DNA from: Bos javanicus
Taxonomy: Eukaryota; Chordata; Mammalia; Artiodactyla; Bovidae
Reading direction: 5' to 3'
Length of the DNA stretch: 64,000 bases
Assembly: GCF_032452875.1 (NCBI RefSeq)
Contig: NC_083868.1
Span: forward strand, 37,924,537 to 37,988,536
The notes under the pieces were generated by a model, which did not search any database, was not told the DNA's origin, and saw only the letters and a program-made list of their open reading frames with translations. This document shows positions 34,931 through 44,369 of the stretch, piece after piece (the first letter of the stretch is position 1; every line of letters starts with the position of its first letter). A program made the translations under genes and the position numbers.

Positions 34931-35404
34931 TTTGAATCAGTTCTAATGCAGTGGATGAAACTGGAGCCTATTATACAGAGTGAAGTAAGCCAGAAAGAAA
35001 AACACCAATACAGTATACTAATGCATATATATGGAATTTAGAAAGATGGTAACAATAACCCTGTATACAATAACCCAGCAAAAGAGACACTGATGTATAG
35101 AACAGTCTTTTGGACTCTGTGGGAGAGGGAGAGGGTGGGATGATTTGGGAGAATGGCATTGAAAGATGTATAATATCATATATGAAACGAGTTGCCAGTC
35201 CAGGTTTGATGCACGATGCTGGATGCTTGGGGCTGGTGTACTGGGACGACCCAGAGGGATGGTATGGGGAGGGAGGAGGGAGGAGGGTTCAGGATGGGGA
35301 ACACATGCATACCTGTGGTGGATTCATTTTGATATATGGCAAAACCAAAACAATATTTTAAAGTTAAAAAATTAAATTAAATTAAATTAAAAATAAATAA
35401 ATAA
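34931..35404 (+). mobile_element. Bovine-type L1 3' end, 5'-truncated, sense
   Basis: TTTGAATCAGTTCTAATGCA GTGGATGAAACTGGAGCC, GAGGGAGAGGGTGGGATGAT TTGGG, then the G-rich tract GGGGAGGGAGGAGGGAGGAG GG that marks L1 3' UTRs, ending in (AAATT)n/(AAAT)n A-rich tail at 35367-35404. The last ORF2 codons and the 3' UTR remain. Nearly identical (inverted) to 42720-43157, so young. Confidence 0.93.
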
Positions 35405-36259
35405 AACACTAAAAAAGAGAAAAAAAATTCAAAAAATAGTTTTAAATAGATGCCATAAAATTATTAGGAGACCTCTTCAGATAACTTTAGAGCAGTAGGA
35501 TAAGAAGAGCTGGAAAAAAAATATTTATCATAATCAGGGTAAGAGGGCCATAAAATATAGTACCAGAAAAGAAAATAATAGAGAAAGTATAGGGCCATAC
35601 AAATCAAGAGTTACAGTTAATGTGAATAAAAGTTTACTTGAAAATTAAAGACAAAGAATTGAGAATAGGCTCAAAAATAATTCCCAATATACTGTGTGCA
35701 GGGACAAGCTTGTAACAACAACAACAAGAAAAAAAGTCAACTGGCTTCACTAGGGGTCAAAACCCAAAGCAACCTGAATGTAAAAGCATAATTCAAGTGC
35801 CAGAAGAGAAAAAAATTAAATGGTAACAAAAATAAATAAACACTGCTTTCAGTGAGTGATATGTGTCCTTCCAAAACTGATAAATGGACTTTTCAAAATG
35901 ACAATAAATAAATTTCCAGAATCTTTCCAAAGGACAACACACAGGCTGAGTTAGATACTGTTAAAACATAGTCAGCAACTGGATATTCATTGTAAAATAA
36001 ACCCTTATTAAATGACAGTTCTCCTCTATATAAGCTTTAAAAAAAAAAAAAAAAGAAGAGAAAAATATACCAATGAAAGACAAATGTTGTAGTTGTAAAA
36101 TGAATTATTCTCCAAAAAACTGCAAATCCATTACAAATTAATTGTTACTTCAAAAAATTGGATAAAGTCTAAATAAGTTCCTGAATATATTGTTTTCAGA
36201 AAACATGAACTATGTGCATAAATATAGTATTTAAGTATAATATAGTATTTAAGTATAAG
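35405..36259. other. Unassigned A-rich stretch
   Basis: About 850 bp, A-rich, with a 16-bp poly-A near 36038. Contains a perfect 18-bp tandem duplication at 36222-36257. No gene or known repeat. Confidence 0.45.
36222..36257. repeat. Perfect 18-bp tandem duplication
   Basis: ATATAGTATTTAAGTATA occurs twice without mismatch (36222-36239, 36240-36257), just before the BovB 3' end at 36260. Confidence 0.9.
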
Positions 36260-36534
36260 TTATTGTTGTCATTGTGGTTGCTCAGTTAAGTCATATCCAA
36301 CTATTTGCAACACATAGAATGTAGCATGCTAGGCTTCCCTGTCCTTCACTATCTCTCAGAGTTTGTTCAAATTCATGTCCATTGACTCAGTGATAACATA
36401 CAACCATCTCATCTTCTGCAACCCCCTTGTCCTCCCTCTTTCAATCTTTCCCAGCATCAGGGTCTTTTCCAATGAGTTAGCTCTTCACATCAGGTGACCA
36501 AAGTATTGGAACTTGAGCTTCACCATCAGTCCTT
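36260..36534 (-). mobile_element. BovB LINE, 3' half (split by a SINE)
   Basis: Antisense BovB from its 3' end (GGTTGCTCAGTTAAGTCATA TCC) into the C-terminal coding part (TTCCCAGCATCAGGGTCTTT TCC, GGTGACCAAAGTATTGGAAC). It stops at TCCTTCCAATGACT, where the BOV-A2 at 36544-36824 was inserted, and resumes at 36834. Older and more diverged than the copies at 37568 or 16120. Confidence 0.92.
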
Positions 36535-36543
36535 CCAATGACT

Positions 36544-36824
36544 GCTGCTGCTGCTGCTGCTAAGTCGCTTCAGTTGTGTCCGACTCTGTGTGACCCCATA
36601 GACGGAAGCCCACCAGGCTCCCCCGTCCCTGGGAGTCTCCAGGCAAGAACAGTGGAGTGGGTTGCCATTCCCTTCTCCAATGCATGAAAGTGAAAAGTGA
36701 AAGTGAAGTCGCTCAGTCATGTCCGACTCTTAGCAACCCCATGGACTGCAGCCTACCGGGCTCCTCCATCCATGGGATTTTCCAGGCAAGAGTACTGGAG
36801 TGGGGTGCCATTGCCTTCTCTGTC
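36544..36824 (-). mobile_element. BOV-A2 SINE nested in a BovB LINE
   Basis: Complete antisense BOV-A2: (GCT)n tail, Bov-A monomer, the linker ATGAAAGTGAAAAGTGAAAG, second monomer ending GGGGTGCCATTGCCTTCTCT. A perfect 9-bp TSD, CCAATGACT, is at 36535-36543 and 36825-36833. Removing the SINE and one TSD copy restores the order of the BovB sequence, proving that the SINE is the younger of the two. Confidence 0.97.
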
Positions 36825-36833
36825 CCAATGACT

Positions 36834-37465
36834 ATTTACAGTCAATTTCCTTTAGGATTGACTGGTTGGATCTCCTTTCAGTCCAAGGGACTCTCAAGCA
36901 CCTTCAGTTTGGGTCTTCTCCAGCACCTCAATTTGAAAGCATCAACCCTTCAATGCTCAGTCTTCTTTTATGGTCCAATTCACATATATACCTGACTACT
37001 GGAAAAATCATAGCTTTTTGACCTTTTTGACAAAGTGATATCTCTACTCTTTAATATACTGTCTAGGTTTGTCATAGCTTTCTTTCCAAGAAGCAAGTGT
37101 CTTTTAATTTCATGGCTACAGTCACCACCCACAGTCATTTTGGAGCTTAAGAAAATTAAATATGTCACCGCTTATACTTTTTCTCTTTCTATTTGTCATG
37201 AAATGATGGGACCAGATTCCATGATCTTAGTTTATTTTGAAAGTTGAGGTCCAAACCAGGTTTTTCATTCTCCTCTCTCACCCTCATCAAGAGGCTATTT
37301 AGTTCCTCTTTACTGTCTGCCATTAGAGTGGTATCATCTGCATACCTGGTGGTTGATATTTCTCCAGGTAATCTTGATTCCAGCTTATGATTCACCTTGA
37401 TCAGCCTAACATTTCACATGACATACTCTGCATATAAGTTAAATAAGCAGGATGACAGCCTTAGG
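36834..37465 (-). mobile_element. BovB LINE, RT part (second half of the split copy)
   Basis: Continues the LINE of 36260-36534 towards its 5' side. It still shows TTRYADDTTLMADSKEELNS on the minus strand (about 37300-37350), so the catalytic motif is readable, but the surrounding frame is broken and several blocks are shortened. The 5' truncation is at GATGACAGCCTT, about 37465. Confidence 0.92.
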
Positions 37466-37567
37466 AAAAACTGTACCTTAAAAATCTGTAAACATCTAAT
37501 TGTAAAATATCTTTTAGGCAAAAGACAGCATAAATAAGGCTGAAAGAATGGGGGAAAGTATTGTTCA

Positions 37568-38080
37568 GTTCAGTTCAGTTCAGTCGCTCAGTCGTGTCCG
37601 ACTCTTTGTGACCCCATAAATCACAGCACACCAGGCCTCCCTGTCTATCACCAACTCCCGGAGTTCACTGAGACTCACATCCATCGAGTCAGTGATGCCA
37701 TCCAGCCATCTCATCCTCTGTCGTCCCCTTCTCCTCCTGCCCCCAATCCCTCCCAGCATCAGAGTCTTTTCCAATGAGTCAACTCTTTGCATGAGGTGGC
37801 CAAAGTACTGGAGTTTCAGCTTTAACATCATTCCTTCCAAAGAAATCCCAGGGTTGATCTCCTTCAGAATGGACTGGTTGGATCTCCTTGCAGTCCAAGG
37901 GACTCTCAAACCTCTTCTCCAACACCACAGTTCAAAAGCATCAATTCTTCGGCGCTCAGCCTTCTTCACAGTCCAACTCTCACATCCATACATGAACACA
38001 GGAAAAACCATAGCCTTGACTAGATGGACCTTTGTTGGCAAAGTAACATCTCTGCTTTTGAATATGCTATCTAGGTTGGT
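37568..38080 (-). mobile_element. BovB LINE, 3' part (before the LTR)
   Basis: Well-preserved antisense BovB from GTTCAGTTCAGTTCAGTTCA to the point reading TNLDSIFKSRD on the minus strand. The frame 37580-38242 covers the complete C-terminal region (KAERRRIDAFELWCWR..., DGITDSMDVSLSELREL) and then runs out into the LTR. This piece, 39376-40092 and 40093-40549 form one insertion interrupted by the LTR. Confidence 0.95.
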
Positions 38081-38242
38081 TGCCGGGAGCCAGTGAGAGA
38101 CATTCCGCTCGTGACAAAGGTCATGAGGAAGGAGGCTCGGCATACGCAAAGGCGGGATCGAGCCTCGGGAGTCTCCCCGGATATTCTCGAGTATCTTCCC
38201 CCAAAAAACCAGTCTGCCTACTTTATTGCTTTGTGCTCTCAC
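37580..38242 (-). pseudogene. Chimeric frame: LTR antisense joined to BovB C-terminal part
   Basis: A 220-codon frame whose first ~55 codons are the complement of the solo LTR (meaningless sequence) and whose remainder is the BovB C-terminal segment beginning at TNLDSIFKSRDVTLP. It shows that the LTR insertion cut the LINE frame. Not expected to be translated. Confidence 0.85.
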
Positions 38243-38957
38243 CCCTGACTTTACTGGGGCCTGTCCCCTACCACCATCTCGCTCTCTCTGTCAAAGAGTT
38301 AACTTACAGCTCCAATTAATAAAGTTCCTGGGCAATTAGGAGTGTTTAAATCCAAACCTCTCAGATGGCTCTCTAACTCGCCTGACAAGTTTACCCGGAC
38401 TCCTGCAGCTATGCATACGATTGTTTACAGTCTCCCAGCCTCCAGAGGCATGGGAAGCTTAAGATATTCAAATAGCTTAGAGCCTCTCAGAGAGTTAAAA
38501 ACTGTCAGAATAAACTAGTAAAGGATTTCATTGATGAGTCAATGTTTGTTGCCAAGTTTTCACATCCCTGAATTGTATTCTTGAATATGTATTAATTAAT
38601 AGTTGGTATGTAGAAAAAATAAGTAGTGGCCTTGGTGTTAGTAACTTTAGACCCTTAAGGTAATAAATTCTTTCCTTTGTTGTAAACCCATTACACATCC
38701 GCCCTATAGGAATGCAATTTTATCTTCGGAAGATGGCGCCAAACCTTAAAATAATTACTCTTAGAGAAAATAAGTCTTTGTTGATAAGTCCTTGTCAAGA
38801 GTCATAAAATGTTAGTAGGCCTTCTGGCCAGAAGATGATGTAAATCACCTAAACCATTTGTATACGATAAATTTGCAGGAAAGAAACCTTGGTTTTTGAT
38901 AAGAATCAAAGACTGCTGACTTTGCATCCCCTATTATCCTCTATGTGTAATTTAGGG

Positions 38958-38965
38958 TATAAAAA
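38958..38965 (+). promoter_or_regulatory. LTR TATA box
   Basis: TATAAAAA preceded by GGG, 19 bp upstream of AATAAA in the solo LTR. Standard position for the U3/R promoter of a retroviral LTR. Whether it still drives transcription is unknown. Confidence 0.75.
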
Positions 38966-38976
38966 CCCCTGTTGAA

Positions 38977-38982
38977 AATAAA
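38977..38982 (+). terminator. LTR polyadenylation signal
   Basis: AATAAA directly downstream of the TATA box, as in LTRs where the signal lies near the start of R. The LTR at 58990-60223 has the same arrangement on the minus strand. Confidence 0.75.
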
Positions 38983-39297
38983 GCTATGGGCCTTGCTCAC
39001 CAATGCTTGGTCTCCCCATGTCATTCATCCCTTTAACTTCCAGCTGAGTCTCCATCTGGAGCGCGGAACCCACCACGCTTACTAATTATGCCTGGGCTTC
39101 TAAGACCCACTCGAGAAGGTGTCTAGGGTGAGGCACCTTCCGCTATTCGAGAGGGCGCCTGCGGCCTACGTAAGTGGTGCAAACTTCTTGTCTTGAAGTT
39201 TTATTGGTCTCCCGTGTAAACCAAGCTACTCAACCTCTTTTCTCCACTGAATTTTCCTACTGAGCTATCCTCATTCTATTATTCTTTATATCTCTAA

Positions 39298-39885
39298 TTA
39301 GCATATAAATAGTCGCCTAGGCCATCTCTCCTTCCAATACCCTGGATCAGCTAGGGCTGGTCCCCGGCAGTTGGTCATAACTTTCCTTCCAAGGAGTAAG
39401 CGTCTTTTAATTTCATGGCTGCAGTCACCATCTGCCGTGATTTTGGAGCCCAGAAAAATAAAGTCTGACACTGTTTCCACTGTTTCCCCATCTATTTCCC
39501 ATGAAGTGATGGGACCGGATGCCATGATCTTCGTTTTCTGAATGTTGAGCTTTAAGCCAACTTTTTCACTCTCCTCTTTCACTTTTATCAAGTGGCTTTT
39601 TAGTTCCTCTTCACGTTCTTCCATAAGGGTGGTGTCATCTGCATATCTGAGGTTATTGATATTTCTCCCAGCAATCTTGATTCCAGCTTGTGTTTCTTCC
39701 AGTCCAGCATTTCTCATGATGTACTCTGCATGTAAGTTAAATAAGCAGGATGACAATATACAGCCTTGACATACTCCTTTTCCTATTTGGAACCAGTCTG
39801 TTGTTCCATGTCCAGTTCTAACTGTTGCTTCCTGACCTGCATACAAATTTCTCAAGAGGCAGGTCAGGTGGTCTGGTATTCCCAT
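39298..39885 (-). pseudogene. BovB reverse transcriptase fragment ending in the LTR
   Basis: 195 codons: ATVRTGHGTTDWFQIGKGV with CQGCILSSCLFN, then NNLRYADDTTLMEEREEEL (catalytic YADD intact), KLNIQKTKIMASGPITSW and LLLGRKVMTN. The last ~20 residues are LTR complement. Immediately upstream, a TGG-to-TAG change near 39903 (after DHNKL) interrupts the LINE frame, so it was dead before or apart from the LTR insertion. Confidence 0.85.
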
Positions 39886-40092
39886 CGCTTTCAGAATTTT
39901 CTACAGTTTATTGTGATCCACACAGTCAAAGGCTTTGACATAGTCAATAAAGCAGAAATAGATGTTTTTCTGGAACTCTCTTGCTTATTCCATGATCCAG
40001 CAGATGTTGGCAATTTGATCTCTGGTTCCTCTGCCTTTTCTAAAACCAGTGTGAACATCAGGAAGTTCACGGTTCACATATTGCTGAAGTCA
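39376..40092 (-). mobile_element. BovB LINE, RT part (beyond the LTR)
   Basis: Continues the LINE of 37568-38080. Read on the minus strand it spans from TATGTGAACCGTGAAC (about 40080) through FIDYVKAFDCVDHNKL and the YADD block to VMTN at the LTR junction. It ends at 40092, where the sequence switches directly to the opposite-strand BovB 5' segment. Confidence 0.95.
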
Positions 40093-40549
40093 CCCCTCGT
40101 CCAAGGTAAGGAGTGACGGCTGTGCTTTGCTGGAGCAGCCGTGAAGAGATACCCCACGCCCAAGGTAAGAGAAGCCCAAGTAAGACGGTAGGTGTTGCAA
40201 GAGGGCATCAGAGGGCAGACACACTGAAACCATACTCACAGAAAACTAGTCAATCTAATTACACTAGGACCACAGCCTTGTCTAACTCAATGAAACTAAG
40301 CCATGCCCTTGGGGCAACCCAAGATGGGCAGGTCATGGTGGAGAGATCTGACAGAATGTGGTCCACTGGAGAAGGGAATGGCAAACCACTTCAGCATTCT
40401 TGCCTTGAGAACCCCATGAACAGTATGAAAAGGCAAAATGATAGGATACTGAAAGAGGAACTCCCCAGGTCAGTAGGTGCCCAATATGCTACTGGAGATC
40501 AATGGAGAAATAACTCCAGAAAGAATGAAGGGATGGAGCCAAAGCAGAA
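40093..40549 (+). mobile_element. BovB LINE 5' region, inverted relative to its 3' part
   Basis: The plus strand reads as the start of BovB: GGTAAGGAGTGACGGCTGTG, CAAGTAAGACGGTAGGTGTT GC, AGGGCATCAGAGGGCAGACA C, CTTGTCTAACTCAATGAAAC TAAGCC, and GGCAAAATGATAGGATACTG AAAGAGGAAC, ending at GGATGGAGCCAAAGCA. It joins head-on to the antisense RT part at 40092/40093. The endonuclease-coding section between is missing. No clear TSD around 37568/40549. A second example lies at 61677-62040. Confidence 0.9.
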
Positions 40550-40556
40550 AAATGTA

Positions 40557-40571
40557 TATATATATATATAT
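40557..40571. repeat. Short (TA)n repeat
   Basis: About seven TA units directly after the BovB 5' segment. Confidence 0.8.
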
Positions 40572-40691
40572 GTTACATATCAGTAAAGGATTTGTATTTA
40601 GAATATATTATGAATTAAGAATACAAGTCAATAGAGGTAAGACAAAATGTAATACAGGTCTTGATTATCCGTTGGACAGCATGTAGATTAA

Positions 40692-40884
40692 ATTAATCAA
40701 TCCTAAAGGAAATCAACCTTAAATACTCATTTGAAGGACTGATGCTGAAGCTGAAGCTCCAATACTTTGGCCACTTGATAGGAAGAGCCAACTCATTGGA
40801 AAAGACCCTGATGCTGGGAAAATTGAAGGCAGGAGGAGAAGGGGTGACAGATGAAATGGTTGGATGGCATCCCCGATCAATAGT
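40692..40884 (+). mobile_element. BovB LINE C-terminal fragment lacking its 3' end
   Basis: CAATCCTAAAGGAAATCAAC CTT, GACTGATGCTGAAGCTGAAG CTCC, GAGCCAACTCATTGGAAAAG ACCC, and TGGTTGGATGGCATC then a break. The sequence stops before the terminal GAGTCGGACACGACTGAG part that BovB copies made by target-primed reverse transcription should have. Hence a remnant of a broken copy. Confidence 0.88.
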
Positions 40885-41647
40885 TTAGGGGCACTTATGC
40901 TTAACTATTTACCCTGAAAAGCCTAAAGTTATACATAAATATGGCTATTTTTTCATTAAGCAAGCAGAATTAAAGTCGATCAGTAAAAGAAATTTTAGTC
41001 TTATCAGTAATATTTAATGTTTTATAATGAGGATATTCAAGTATTACTTGTATAATTAAATTTTAATTTGAAATATAAAAAGTATGAGTGAGGATCAAAT
41101 TATTAGTTATTAGTTGGCCTGGTACATGTGTATTTTTTATACTGTCTGTCCCTATAGCATAGCATTCTTATGAGGGCTGTTTAACAAAATATATGATAAA
41201 ACATTGTGAACTATAAAACAAAATAGAAATTCTAGATTTTATTCAAGCATTTCATTTAACTTCAGCCAAAATGGTTTTAACACTATCAGAGTTTAATGAA
41301 ATCTTTGCCAACAAGGATGTTAATGACTCTTATGCTATTGGAAAATGCCTGGAGCTAAGAAAAAAAAAAAATCATCTCTCAATCTCTTTTTAAGAACTGT
41401 ATGAATGGGAATCTTGAATAGACAGAATAGGCCTATGAAGAAACAGTTTGTCAATACATGGAATAAAAGTACAGCTATGTGGGGAAAACAAATAGCAGTG
41501 ATATGTTAGGTTTCCATTAGTAAAAGGAAAAGATGTTTTAAATAAGCATTTTTTTCCAAAGGAGAACCAAAAAGTATTTGTAAAGGAAAGTAAAAGCTCT
41601 ATTGCTGAATTAATGAAAGAATTCACTATAGGTGTATTGTCAGTAGT
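40885..41647. other. Unassigned AT-rich stretch
   Basis: About 760 bp, no recognised repeat. A poly-A of 11-12 at 41358-41370. Confidence 0.45.
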
Positions 41648-41660
41648 GAGACATGCTGAA

Positions 41661-41881
41661 GAAGTAAAGTGAAGTGAAGTTGTTCAGTTGTGTCCGACTC
41701 TTTGCGACCCCATGAACTGTAGCCTACCAGGCTCCTCCATCCCTGGGATTCTCCAGGCAGGAATACTGGAGTGGGTTGCCATTTCCTTCTCCAGGAGACC
41801 TTCCCAACCCAGGGATCGAACCTGGGTCTCCCATATTGCAGGCAGATGCTTTACCATCTGAGCCACCAGGGAAGTCCTTTA
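41661..41881 (-). mobile_element. Bov-tA SINE, full length
   Basis: 3' tail GAAGTAAAGTGAAGTGAAG, Bov-A body, then the well-preserved tRNA-related head (CCCAACCCAGGGATCGAACC TGGGTCTCC, ATCTGAGCCACCAGGGAAGT CC). A perfect 13-bp TSD, GAGACATGCTGAA, is at 41648-41660 and 41882-41894. On the minus strand the box B reads GGTTCGATCC, intact. Confidence 0.96.
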
Positions 41882-41984
41882 GAGACATGCTGAAATGCAT
41901 GAGAATTGCAGGCTTTAAAACTAGAAAGGAATTAGATTAAAAAATCCAATCAAACCCACCTTTTCTACAGAGAGAGATTATTTA

Positions 41985-42462
41985 TCTAAAAATAAAAGTA
42001 CTATAAATGAATTTATGGTTGCCACAGGGGAAGAATGGGAAAAACAGATAGTTAGGAAGTTTGGGATGGACATGAACACACTGACATATTTAAAATGGAT
42101 AACCAACAAGGTCCTACTGTATAGGACCAGGAACTCTGATCAATGTTATGTGGCAGCCTGGGTGAGAGGGGATTTGGGCGGAGAATGGATTCATGTAAGA
42201 TAAGGACTAAGGATGTAATGTACAATATGATAAATATAAGTAAATGTCATATGCTATGTATGGAAGTTGTTAACAGAGTAAATCCTAAAAATTCTCGACA
42301 CAAGGAAAAAAAATATTTCTTGAACTTTGTATCTATACGTGAGGGCAGATGTTCACTCTAGTTACTGTAGCAATGTTTCATGATATATGCAGATCAAACC
42401 ATTATGCTGTACACCTTAAACTTATGCAGTGTTATATGTCAATTATATTTCAGTGAAACCGG
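41985..42462 (+). mobile_element. L1 3' UTR remnant, sense
   Basis: ATGGTTGCCACAGGGGAAGA, AACCAACAAGGTCCTACTGT ATAGGACCAGGAACTC, then AACAGAGTAAATCCTAAAAA TTCTC and ATTATGCTGTACACCTTAAA C...TCAATTATATTTCAGTGAAA CC follow the order of older L1 3' UTRs. It may combine two L1 3' ends. Non-coding. Confidence 0.75.
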
Positions 42463-42709
42463 AAGAAAAAAGTCACTTTTCAATATTACATTACTTCTTT
42501 AAGAAATATACTCTGTATTTTTTCTTCAGACTACTTGAAAAATCTAACTTGTCTAATTTTTTTTCTCTCTGCTATGTGCCTCAGCATGTATAATTGTAGC
42601 TGTAAATATATACTGTCTGAAGAAGTTCAATGAGGTTCTCATTCTGTGGGTTATCTCAAGTCAACTCTTAAATGTAATCCTAAATATTCTATCTTGCAAA
42701 GTTGCTTTT

Positions 42710-43286
42710 TTTTTTTTTTAACGTTTCTTTTATTTTATTCTTAAACTTTACATAATTGAATTAGTTTTGCCAAATATCAAAATGAATCCACCACAGGTAT
42801 ACATGTGTTCCCCATCCTGAACCCTCCTCCCTCCTCCCTCCCCATACCATCCCTCTGGGTCGTCCCAGTACACCAGCCCCAAGCATCCAGCATCGTGCAT
42901 CAAACCTGGACTGGCAACTCGTTTCATACATGATATTTTACATGTTTCAATGCCATTCTCCCAAATCTTCCCACCCTCTCCCTCTCCCACAGAGTCCATA
43001 AGACTGTTCTATACATCAGTGTCTCTTTTGCTGTCTCGTACACAGGGTTATTGTTACCATGTTTCTAAATTCCATATATATGCATTAGTATACTGTATTG
43101 GTGTTTTTCCTTGTAGCTTACTTCACTCTGTATAATAGGCTCCATTTTCATCCACTAAATGGACATTTCTCCAAAGAAGACATACAGATGGCTAACAAAC
43201 ACATGAAAAGATGCTCAACATCACTCATTATCAGAGAAATGCAAGTCAAAACCACTATGAGGTACCATTTCACACCAGTCAGAATG
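42710..43286 (-). mobile_element. Bovine L1, 5'-truncated, with inverted 5' segment
   Basis: From left: poly-T (complement of the poly-A tail), antisense L1 3' UTR and last ORF2 codons to about 43157 (CTCCATTTTCATCCAC), then a switch to sense ORF2 (TAAATGGACATTTCTCCAAA, ...TACCATTTCACACCAGTCAG AATGGC, 43158-43286). A perfect 14-bp TSD GCAAAGTTGCTTTT is at 42696-42709 and 43287-43300. The insertion point reads TTTT/AA, the preferred L1 endonuclease site. The order is the hallmark of twin priming. Confidence 0.95.
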
Positions 43287-43439
43287 GCAAAGTTGCTTTT
43301 AATCCTATTTTCTCTTGTTCTCTCCTACTGGTACTCTAATTACATGCATGCTATGCCATGTGACTGTGCTCAAGATTTATAAAAACTAGCTTTTATCATT
43401 TCCTTTTTTTCTGTCTGTGCTTGAGTTTGAATGTTTTCC

Positions 43440-43800
43440 ATTGCTCTAGCTTCAGGTTTATTTATCTTGTCTTTTACGATGTCTATTCTGTTTATAAATC
43501 CATCCAATGAAGTCTTAATTTCAAATACTGTAATTTTAAATTTCTAAAGTACTATTTTAATTATATAGACTGTAATTCTGTGCAAATTGTTCAGTCTTTA
43601 TTTGTTTTGTCTTTTTATCTATTTTCTTTAATATATGCATAATAGTTATATTAAAGTTTTTGCCTGATAATTTCAATATCAGATTTTTTGAGGTCTTTTC
43701 TATCATTTATTTTTCTTCTCTCTATTATCCATCACATTTTCTCTTTACTCGCATCTTTTTAATTTTTTAGTGTAAGTCTCATAGTGTCTAGAGGAATTAG
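43440..43800 (-). mobile_element. Probable old L1-related fragment, antisense
   Basis: AGTCTTAATTTCAAATACTG, then TTTAATATATGCATAATAGT TATATTAAAGTTTTTGCCTG ATAATTTCAATATCAG resembles the complement of an old mammalian L1 region. No frame and unclear limits; the stretch to about 44230 may be related but I cannot assign it. Confidence 0.45.
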
Positions 43801-44369
43801 AGAGACTATGAATATATTCCCCTTCTTTCCCTTGTAGAAAAGATTGACTTTTCCTCTGTTCAGCAGATTAGATGATCAACTGATCACCTCAATCCAATCA
43901 AGGAATGATTTGGGTGGTTCATTTAGTTTGGAACTCAGAAAGCCTTTGTCATTTCTGGTTTATCCTTGTTCCTCTTGCAGGGCCTTTGTAAGAGGAACTT
44001 GTACAAAGACCCTCTTATAGGAGGTCTTTGATTGGCTGGTGAAAGACTATAGGTAATTTACAGGAGGGATCTGGTTTTTGTTTTGTTTTGTTTTGTTTCA
44101 GTGCTATTGATTCCTGACATCTGCTGCTTTGATATCTGGCAAATATCTTGACCTGGGGATTAACCATTTATTTGAAGCAAGCCCCTGCTCTAGTGGGATT
44201 TTATCTCCTAAGCGTCCATACATGACAGATTTTATTCAGCATTTTAGAAGTTAACAAACTAAGTCTCTAGTCTCCACCACCATCATCAATACTACAGACG
44301 CAAACAAGTCACTCAACAAATCTCTGATCAGAAAGACATACTTGAGATACACTGGTTCTCCTAAAGCAT

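Larger units (their letters stand above)
38081..39369 (+). mobile_element. Solo LTR, class II (ERVK-like) bovine endogenous retrovirus
   Basis: 1,289 bp starting TGCCGGGAGCC and ending GGTCCCCGGCA, the inverted TG...CA termini of an LTR. It is bounded by a perfect 6-bp TSD GTTGGT (38075-38080, 39370-39375), the length usual for class II elements. TATA box (38958-38965) and AATAAA (38977-38982) give a plus orientation with U3 on the left. It sits antisense inside a BovB LINE. No internal gag, pol or env sequence is present, so this is a recombined solo LTR. It looks like the BTLTR1 group by recognition only. Confidence 0.95.

Noticed and set aside
37692..38096. Conserved antisense BovB frame (also 16247-16555, 61196-61483, 63221-63826) as an overlapping gene
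   Set aside because: It recurs only because the sense LINE sequence recurs; no start context or domain of its own. Selection on the sense strand explains it.
38081..39369. Full provirus at the LTR
   Set aside because: Only one LTR and a 6-bp TSD are present; no gag, pol or env sequence.
37555..40575. TSD around the inverted BovB (GAAAGTATT near 37555 versus GAAAAATGTAT near 40550)
   Set aside because: The match is too poor, in A-rich sequence, to count as a target-site duplication.
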